This document shows positions 59,001 through 64,000 of a DNA stretch of 64,000 nt, one piece after another (position 1 is the stretch's first letter; each line of letters begins with the position of its first letter). The notes under the pieces are model-generated. The model saw only the letters and a program-made list of their open reading frames with translations, was not told the origin of the DNA and searched no databases. The DNA lies in assembly GCA_022702705.1 (NCBI GenBank), contig CM040428.1, positions 54,677,198-54,741,197 on the forward strand, written 5' to 3'. Made by a program: the position numbers and the translations under genes. This DNA is from Papilionanthe hookeriana x Papilionanthe teres. Taxonomy: Eukaryota; Streptophyta; Magnoliopsida; Asparagales; Orchidaceae.

Positions 59001-59207
59001 TATCAGAACAATGGGTTGACAAGAGACTTTCTTGGTGTTGGGAGTATGTTGAGAAGCATGGGAGGGGGGATGGGTTTGGATCATGGAGACATTAATAAGT
59101 CTGTGAGTTCCAACAGGTTATACCACGCTGGTTCTTTTGGTGAGGGGAGAAGAGAAATGGAGCAGGAGGAGGAGATGAGGGGGAATGGAGGGAATGAACT
59201 GAGGTGA
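39519..59207 (+). CDS. IDD: INDETERMINATE DOMAIN (IDD) C2H2 zinc-finger transcription factor
   Basis: Three coding exons are inferred: 39519-39702, 39789-40185 and 58247-59207, which join in frame to 513 codons. Start ATG 39519 gives MAAASSSGSFFSIIDEDHFN. A proline-rich stretch (residues 26-50) is followed by a KKKR basic signal (52-55). The four IDD-domain fingers are: ZF1 C83/C86/H99/H103; ZF2 C124/C129/H147/H152; ZF3 C159/C162/H175/C179; ZF4 C186/C188/H201/C205. ZF4 is split by intron 2 after S193-R194, a usual IDD position. The C-terminal part has MSATALLQKAAEMGATSS and TRDFLGVGSM, both IDD hallmarks, and ends at TGA 59205-59207. IDD proteins bind DNA in the nucleus, often with GRAS partners, and act in development and metabolism. 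VYLCPEPTCVHHDPSRALGD and TIGSHFY recall the IDD4/IDD7 type; the exact orthologue is not assigned. It appears intact despite its TE-filled second intron. Confidence 0.95.
39703..39788 (+). other. Intron 1 of IDD gene, GC-AG type
   Basis: 86 bp. The only donor that keeps the conserved NPNPDAEV reading is CCAA|GCAAGT, a GC donor; the acceptor is TTGATTAG|ATCCGG. GC-AG introns are a known minority class in plants. Confidence 0.8.
41012..41079. repeat. (AT)n microsatellite
   Basis: About 33 AT units at the 3' tail of the minus-strand SINE that follows. Confidence 0.97.
41092..41266 (-). mobile_element. tRNA-derived SINE, family 2
   Basis: Minus strand: CCAGCCTTGACCTGTCAGAA, TTTGAAGGTCGTAAGT, and a strong B box CGGGTTCGAATCCC, with the 3' end (ATAGCTTCTAACCTTTC) running into A-rich sequence and (AT)n. 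Best-preserved of three family members. Confidence 0.82.
41455..41710. mobile_element. MITE family 2 copy
   Basis: Left AAGTCCTATGTATTTGTGCA and right GTTAGATAAGTATGTACGTC are inverted partners in the family layout. Confidence 0.55.
41755..41900. mobile_element. Tourist-like MITE, family 1, left-end fragment
   Basis: GGGTCTGTTTGGGATAGC start; the interior resembles the longer variant at 21896. The right end could not be placed. Confidence 0.55.
42145..42417. mobile_element. Tourist-like MITE, family 1, best-preserved copy
   Basis: GGGTCTGTTTGGGGCAGCTG and AGCTGCCCCAAACGGACCC form near-perfect inverted ends, with TAA duplicated at 42142-42144 and 42418-42420. It carries subterminal AGCGTTTTGAAAACGC-like palindromic blocks. 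No coding sequence. Confidence 0.93.
42695..43204 (-). repeat. 3' LTR of Gypsy element
   Basis: Matches 56319-56822 through landmarks such as GGTCTTGGTTTGATCGATTC and TTTTCTCTGTTGCTGCTCAT. It contains a (GA)n(GT)n tract at about 42735-42764. Confidence 0.88.
43440..46740 (+). pseudogene. Antisense additional ORF region of the Gypsy element
   Basis: Broken plus-strand reading frames lie between integrase and the 3' LTR, opposite to gag-pol. Visible pieces are MSGERVPPSDNSVLLNAMSD at about 43446, a segment with WKNKFLIFSCPYG near 45330, a 142-codon frame at 45836-46264, and a coiled-coil-like piece (VVALQKENKELKGKM, about 46445-46490). Extra antisense frames in this position, often with a gag-like/Transposase_28-like part and a coiled coil, are known in Tat elements. 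The correspondence here is an inference. Many stops interrupt it. Confidence 0.5.
46975..47709. repeat. Tandem repeats of about 223-232 bp in the Gypsy 3' region
   Basis: The phrase TAGTTAGACATC/TAGTTAGGCACC recurs at 47018, 47241, 47473 and 47702. Each unit is built of three roughly 75-bp subunits with CTCGTGGAGCTTGTC-like cores. The array is cut by the nested LTR and resumes at 51393-51530. Such 3' arrays are typical of Tat-lineage elements and can seed satellites. Confidence 0.85.
47710..51392 (-). mobile_element. Solo Tat-like LTR inside the Gypsy element, itself interrupted
   Basis: Minus strand start TGATCCACCTTAAAATTACA (51392 downwards), end GCAGGTCGGGTCA (47710). Flanks GGCAC (47705-47709) and GACAC (51393-51397) match 4 of 5, and the tandem repeat of the host element resumes correctly on the far side. 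Minus the inner insert it is about 1.82 kb. It has GGCGCTATAGCG-like blocks and a GGGATCGATACC end, as in other Tat LTRs. Confidence 0.8.
48407..50262 (+). mobile_element. Tat-like LTR plus primer site, nested in the solo LTR
   Basis: It starts TGATCCATGAAAAAAATAC; the LTR proper ends GTGGGTCA at 50201. It is followed by AGTTT and the primer-binding site TGGCGCCGTTGCCGGGGA (50208-50225). The insert stops 37 bp later at ATTGGGTCA (50262). Flanks ACAAT (48402-48406) and ACGAT (50263-50267) match 4 of 5. Removing it makes the surrounding minus-strand LTR continuous and parallel to this LTR. It is therefore an LTR with a remnant of leader, not a clean solo LTR. Confidence 0.78.
51393..51530. repeat. 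Continuation of the Gypsy tandem repeat
   Basis: CACCCCTCGAGGAGCTTATC onwards resumes the array broken at 47709. Confidence 0.8.
51790..54941 (-). pseudogene. Gypsy pol (protease, RT, RNase H, integrase), broken
   Basis: Read on the minus strand: protease at about 54440-54800 with ILIDTSSFVNVLF, where a DTG/DSG active site is expected, so the glycine is serine. RT runs about 53580-54060 with MCVDFINLN and a YVAD at about 53602-53613 in place of the catalytic YVDD. RNase H and linker occupy about 53109-53470. Integrase core is at about 52100-52640 (GLDILGPF, TDNGTKF, SQAEA carrying the presumed D, D, E). The integrase C-terminal region has GPGAYKLKT (51791-51997). Frequent stops and frameshifts. 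Sequence character fits the Tat lineage. Confidence 0.85.
52755..52986. repeat. 116-bp tandem duplication within Gypsy pol
   Basis: Units 52755-52870 and 52871-52986 differ at only a few positions (for example GGGCTATTG versus GGGCTACTG), so the duplication is much younger than the element around it. Confidence 0.93.
55268..56280 (-). pseudogene. Gypsy gag, broken
   Basis: A gag-like start ATGAGCGTGGAAACATG lies at about 56276 on the minus strand, only about 40 bp inside the 5' LTR. The capsid-like part includes TQATLTQGVKSERFCF and LVELLEIANRYI (55430-55510), matching the usual gag C-terminal helical region. Interrupted by many stops. Confidence 0.75.
56319..56822 (-). repeat. 5' LTR of Gypsy element
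   Basis: 504 bp, visibly diverged from 42695-43204, with a (GT)n tract at about 56368-56381. Its minus-strand start TATACACATAGG has lost the canonical TG seen in the partner (TGTACACATAAG). Confidence 0.88.
56823..57464. other. Intron 2 sequence, nothing recognised
   Basis: AT-rich, no gene or repeat ends identified. Confidence 0.4.
57465..57970 (-). pseudogene. LINE (L1-like) reverse transcriptase C-terminal fragment
   Basis: The minus strand reads ISNEYIGETVGVALVADKIR and then LRWFHHIKCRPSNDPVRR, and near 57500 a WRKRIRVADST piece. These match the conserved tail of plant LINE-derived reverse transcriptase proteins (RWFGHVxRRP region). Stops and frame changes occur. No upstream RT core or 3' A-tail was found, so it is a fragment. 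Confidence 0.8.
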
Positions 59208-59494
59208 GTTTAGAAATATTGCTTCTAGTTCGTGGAGTAGATGGGGGGAGTTGATGAGGAAGATGATGGGAGTAATTGAAGCTGTGCTGTTGTTTTAAAG
59301 TTATGATTGTTGAGTTAGGAACATGATGGTTGGAATGTTTTATGGAGGGGACTTATAATCTCTCGTGCATGAACTCTCTATTTTCTTTGTTATTTATAGG
59401 GAGAGATGAATAGATGGCTATATCATATATTTGTTGTTTAATTTCTATATCAAGTTGCAAAGAAAAACTCTTGCGAATCTCTTCATTTATTGTG

Positions 59495-59496
<2 letters not shown>
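59208..59496 (+). other. 3' untranslated region of the IDD gene (probable)
   Basis: Non-coding sequence directly after the stop. No canonical AATAAA was found close to the stop, so the polyadenylation site is not placed. Confidence 0.45.
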
Positions 59497-59562
<66 letters not shown>

Positions 59563-59609
59563 GTATGTATGTATGTATGTATGTATGTATGTATGTATGT
59601 ATGTATGTA
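59497..59609. repeat. (AT)n-(TATG)n compound microsatellite
   Basis: About 31 AT units then about 12 TATG units, just downstream of the IDD gene. Confidence 0.97.
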
Positions 59610-60350
59610 TACATATATATTGTTGCATATTAAAATATTCATGTGGTGGATGAGGAGATTAGACTCTTATAATTGCATGAAGATTGCAAAATGTGTGGAT
59701 TTTAGGAGCAAGACATGAGAGAAATTTTCTTAAGAGAAAATTATGAGAAGGAAAAATCCTTTTGGTTTTGCTAATGTGAAAGAATTTCACTAGTGTGAGT
59801 CAATGAGTATAAATGGGTTTTTGCTAAAAATAGAGAAAGTAAAAATACAATATATTAGACTTGGATATGTGGCATCTCCTTGAGGTTAAATACCCATACT
59901 TTACTCTCGTATACAATGTAGGTAGTTTTAAGGTATGCATGCTTGGCATTTCGACCATCGTTACTGTTTTGTTTGAGAGTGATTTTTTGTTTCTTTCTAG
60001 AAATTTCTGTGGTGAAAAGTATTTTTTCAACATTGCTTGTTAAAATGTGTTAAGAAAGTTATTTTTTGATTCTTTTTGGAATATATAACTCTAACGATAC
60101 CATTGTTTTATAACCACCATTTTAAAAAGCTATAGTTTCGGATCTGTTTGGGGTTGCTGTCGTTTTTTTTTAAAAGATTGTTGTAAAACTATGGTGGAGA
60201 AAACAACTTATTAGAAAAACTGCTTGTAGGAGTTTTAAAATATATAAATATTTTCCAAAAAATCAAACATTAGTCTACTAAAAACCACCTCGATTTAATA
60301 AGTTAGATTGAAAAAATAAAATAAAACTTTCCACCACTATCTCTATTTTT
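59610..60350. other. Intergenic stretch
   Basis: A decayed Tourist-like end, GGATCTGTTTGGGGTTGCTG, occurs at about 60139. Nothing else recognised. Confidence 0.4.
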
Positions 60351-60507
60351 GGAGAAATTATTTCATACGGAGAACGTACTGCAACTTCTGCGTCTACTCT
60401 ACAATAATCCCGTAATAGCCTCCCTCTCACAATAACCCGAATGAAAGTTATTGGGGGGTCATTGCGCACGCAGCTTGCGTACATTATCTGTATGGAATGA
60501 TTTCTCC
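60351..60507. mobile_element. Short TIR element (MITE), separate family
   Basis: Left GGAGAAATTATTTCATACGG and right CTGTATGGAATGATTTCTCC are inverted partners extending about 30 bp. It is 157 bp long with GGGGTCATTGCGCACGCAGC near the right end. No target duplication identified; superfamily unassigned. Confidence 0.8.
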
Positions 60508-61348
60508 TATCTTTGATAGTCTTAAGTGGTGTAGTGAACATCTAAAATTTAATATTCATTAAAATATATAATTTATATCCTCAAAAATTTATTAAATAAT
60601 TAGTTTATAATCTCATTATGAAATTTTTTTTCTTGGCTCCGCCCAAAAAGCCCAAATACCCACCTTGAGTTCATAAATTTTCAAATAGGTTAGATTTTCT
60701 GAATTTAATTCCAATTTTTATTGAAAAATAAAAATAGTTGATAAATAATATATCATATATGAAATTTTTCTTATTATTTGTATCTTTAATTTTATTTATA
60801 ATATATCTTCTCTCGATATAACAAATTTGTTAGATATTTACAAGTATAATTTAATTAAATTATTTGTCTAATTACATTATTGTATTTAATTCTTGAATAT
60901 TTAATTATATGATTTAATATTTACCCTTATTCTCTATAGTCCTTATTAAGTCATGTCTTGTCCTTTAAAAGACCAAGATCTAATCATCAATATTCAACAA
61001 ATCAAATGGTTGGGTTTATCTAATTTTCTAATGTGTTGTGCGCATTAATGAAGTTAAATTATAATTAAATTTATGCTTTGATAGGTTACTATGAGAAAAT
61101 TCATTGTATTAAATATTGAAGTAAATTTTTAGATGTCAATACATCTTGATATTTATAGCAATAATTTATTGATCGAATAACAAGTTTGTAGTCATTCCTA
61201 TCAAAGAGGACGACTTCCATGTCATTGTCTATCATTTGCATAGTCTTGAACATTGTTAGCCCGTATATAAACATCTAATACTCCAAAACGCTGCTTGTCC
61301 CATGTCCTAGGTGTTTGGATGTTTATAAGGTCGTGGTTACTCCAGGGT
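60508..61348. other. AT-rich intergenic stretch, nothing recognised
   Basis: No coding domain, RNA gene or repeat ends seen. Confidence 0.4.
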
Positions 61349-61935
61349 CTATAAACCTTCAAGTTCCAGAATGGGTTGATATCCGACAGGTCGCTTGTCA
61401 GGCTTCATGCATCGCAATGTAATTGAGATACGAGGCCTGTTAACACTCGGTATGTAGTGCTTTACAAAATTTGCACAATTTCTTTGAAACAAAAGAACTG
61501 ATCCTCGAGTTAAAGGGATGCGACATGTCCCCTCGAATTCTCCAAGTCCTAGAATCTGTATTTCTCTTCCAAATACGTTGGAACAACGATTCATTAAGGA
61601 CGCTGTACAGAATGACCTCTCAAAATCATGGCTGTCGATATGGGGAGGGATACAATCCCCTTTATCATAAATGTTGATGATGCACCTATCAGGAATACAG
61701 TCTGTGGGCATTACTCCCCAAGTAATAAGACGTCTGGTAATCTGAATTATTATGGTGGGTAATGGGTCCACCTGTTCATATCATAAAATTCCAGGAAGAT
61801 TCACCTCCCTGTCTCTCGCATAATTATAACAGCATCCACATTGGATGGTCTGTCTGTCCTTGCCACGGATCCATTTATTGGGCTCAGGATATGTCTTTTT
61901 TTTAAGATGTTCAGCCCAACCATTTGTTGATTAAA
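61349..61935 (-). pseudogene. ALKBH9/10-type RNA m6A demethylase fragment
   Basis: The minus strand encodes the 2-oxoglutarate/Fe(II) dioxygenase core of plant ALKBH9/10 proteins, which remove N6-methyladenosine from RNA. Visible parts are WIRGK...CGCCYNYA (about 61810-61875), VDPLP, NIYDKGDCIPPHIDSHDF with the HxD iron ligands (about 61625-61645), KHYIPS with the second histidine (about 61456) and RPRISIT with the cofactor arginines (about 61421-61441). It is broken by an in-frame TGA (61781-61783) where the family has a sense codon, and probably by an A-tract length change (61896-61903). It ends at TAG 61349-61351, earlier than the family's usual tail. The N-terminal half and introns are absent. 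A 5'-truncated retrocopy or decayed exon cluster both fit. Confidence 0.8.
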
Positions 61936-62609
61936 TAGGTATGGACATCTCATTCCTATCAAAGGTGACTAAGTATAAGGCTCAAATTGATTATGAGTCT
62001 TTTGCTGAACTAAAGCCAATCTTTTGCTCTTCTCCTTCAATACATAACAGATCAAGTCGGTATATGTGTTAATGATCCACACTTAGAACATCACATTCCT
62101 CTACTATCATTGAATAAATCCATTGAGAGCACCAAATGCCTAAACTACTTAGAGCAAGTTGCTCAATGTTCAACCTCAACATCATAATATAATACATGAG
62201 ACATCTCCCAAAAGATAATTTCACACCTATGTTAATGATACGGACTTAGAACATCACATTTCTCTACTATCATAGAATAATTGCCCAAAATACTTAGAGT
62301 AAACATTATACCTCACAAGAGACATCTCTCATAAGATAAGTCACTATACTGTAGGCATTTATAATTTTCAATCTGTGATAGTCGAACCATTTCAAATGGA
62401 ATATTGCTTTTATAATATTTCTCTCTTGTTATTAGATTTTTCATATATGATAAAACTCTTTGTGCGGGATATTCCTATTGCTTAAAAGACAATACATTTA
62501 TTATCCTCACCAACCATCTAAAATGGAACAATATTTTACTTCAAAACAATTCAACAAAGAAATAATTCATGTAGAATTTTTATAACATTTGAATGCCGGA
62601 CACACTTAT
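61936..62609. other. Intergenic stretch with a direct duplication
   Basis: About 165 bp around 62067-62230 (from GTTAATGATCCACACTTAG) recurs at about 62234-62345 (from GTTAATGATACGGACTTAG) with changes. No gene recognised. Confidence 0.55.
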
Positions 62610-63074
62610 GGGTGTAAGTGAGTCAAGCCGATTTGTGAGCCAGCTCGAGCTTGACTTGATAAGTGGCTCATGAACTATGCTAGATGAGCTAACAAACAAG
62701 CTTAAGCTAGCCCTGGCTCGACTCATTAGCTACTCGTTTAAAAAATATTAATATAAAATATATTTAAAATATATGAAATTTGAAGAGTTTATCTGTAAAG
62801 TATTAAAAATGTTAAAAAAAATGATATTTTCTATTTTATATCAAATCATTTCTTATTATTTATCTTTTAAATACTCATTTTATTCATCATTTTATTATAA
62901 GTTTACCTTAAATTAATATTATTTTCTTTTTCTTTTTTTTTTCTTAAATAAACAAGTCGACTCGAATATGTTGATTTAAGCTCGAGCTCGAGCTCAAACT
63001 CGATAAAATTAATTTTGCTCAAGCTCCAACCAAGAGTGGCTCGAGCTTAACTTGACTCGACTCTTTTACACTCC
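62610..63074. mobile_element. hAT-like MITE
   Basis: It starts GGGTGTAAGTGAGTCAAGCC and ends TGACTCGACTCTTTTACACTCC, with long inverted GAGCTCGAGCTTGA-type arms around an AT-rich centre. Target duplication not found. No transposase. Confidence 0.7.
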
Positions 63075-64000
63075 TTCGGTGCCAACAACCCTTCTCGCAA
63101 ATGTATATTCCTCTATAAGTGAAATTTATGCATTAAATAATGCTTGTTACACATAATTCTCGGACTCAATTGTCATTCATATCCGCTTCATTCAAATCCA
63201 TGAACATGCCATGCCAAATATTTAATGAAATGCACATTAAACATTAATTAACAAATGATATACTTAGCTTCTCTTTTATTTCTTATATAAATTATGAGAT
63301 TTGATCATATTTATGCTTATTTATAATATTTAAGTAATTCTAAAATTTCATATCATTAAGATATCCAAATAAAAAGACCTCTATCTCTTGGAGCTCATTT
63401 GTGCTAAAATTAACATTTGTCCTGTGATTTTAGTATGAGATATGTGATTTAGAGAGAATGAGGTAACTCGAAACAATAATCTTAAGTTGTATCTTGTATC
63501 CATCTAATTGATTGATGTTCTCTGTGCAAAAGAAATCTCCTGGTTACCTAAGCATCATTCGCATATTAGGCAAAGTTTGAGGATTGACAGGCTGCCCGAT
63601 AGCGCAATATGTCCACTTACAGATGCAAGATGGCTTAGAGACCTCTTTGGATTGAGGATGACGGTTGGACCCAATTGTGCATAGCTTGTGCCTCTCCTGA
63701 AAAAAGAAAAGTAGAATCACACTTCAAAATGTGGCGCATGGAATTCTCCATACATGCCAGAGGCGCGTTCCCATATACTGACACAAGCGAGAGATGATAA
63801 GAGTTAGTTTGTGCATTAAAGACAATGTGTAGTTGTTATTTAATAACTTTTTAATATATTAATATCACTGAACAGCTTGGACAAGAGTCAATCTCCACCA
63901 GCCTACATGCTCGTACGAATCAGTATCAGTCAGACTACGCTGTGAATCAACATCAGATCTCATAAAGTCCATGTAAGCGGCATAATAATTATGATATCAT
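63075..64000. other. Right-edge intergenic stretch
   Basis: No certain gene. On the minus strand, TTTTCTTTTTTCAG followed by GAGAGGCACAAGC and, 77 bp on, CTGTAAGTGG (about 63617-63700) could be an exon with splice sites, but its short translation has no recognised domain. Confidence 0.3.

Noticed and set aside
9713..59609. Reading frames of repeating Tyr-Ile or Leu-Ser residues
   Set aside because: They are translations of (AT)n, (CT)n and TATG microsatellites, not proteins.
62067..62345. CRISPR-like repeat pair
   Set aside because: Only two imperfect long copies without spacers.
63617..63700. Possible exon on the minus strand
   Set aside because: Splice-like borders only; 77 bp without a recognisable product or neighbouring exon.

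Overview
This is plant nuclear DNA, almost certainly from a flowering plant with a large, repeat-rich genome. The evidence is a C2H2 zinc-finger gene of the plant-specific INDETERMINATE DOMAIN (IDD) family with plant-type introns, plant lineages of LTR retrotransposons (Tork-like Copia, Tat-like Gypsy, a Cassandra-type TRIM carrying 5S rRNA sequence), tRNA-derived SINEs, Tourist-like and hAT-like MITEs, and very long (AT)n tracts. The species cannot be named from this sequence. I see no bacterial-type genes, operons or CRISPR arrays.

Layout. 1-8991 is a nested stack. An old minus-strand Copia pol gene has been split first by a solo Tat-like LTR (602-2198) and again by a nearly complete Tork-like Copia element (2293-8108, TSD GTTTT). 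8992-27400 is AT-rich intergenic DNA with MITEs, SINEs, an hAT-like element and three solo LTRs of one small family (19274, 22426, 25518; a fourth lies at 34649). 27614-28243 is a Cassandra TRIM. 28380-30842 holds a degenerate tandem repeat and the 5' LTR plus decayed primer-binding site of another Tat-like element. 31000-38700 is mostly unassigned AT-rich DNA with MITE clusters.

The only apparently intact gene is the IDD transcription factor at 39519-59207 (+), 513 codons in three coding exons. Its second intron is about 18 kb and contains a SINE, two MITEs, a whole 14-kb antisense Gypsy/Tat element (42695-56822) and a LINE fragment. The Gypsy element has itself been hit by a solo LTR (47710-51392), and that LTR has been hit by a related LTR in the opposite orientation (48407-50262). 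Downstream, 61349-61935 (-) is a broken fragment of an ALKBH9/10-type RNA demethylase gene.

The window shows no new multi-gene system. Its interest lies in the layered insertion record, which can be read because several target-site duplications survive, and in a large TE-filled intron inside a conserved developmental regulator. All boundaries and identities were read by eye; no alignment or database search was run.
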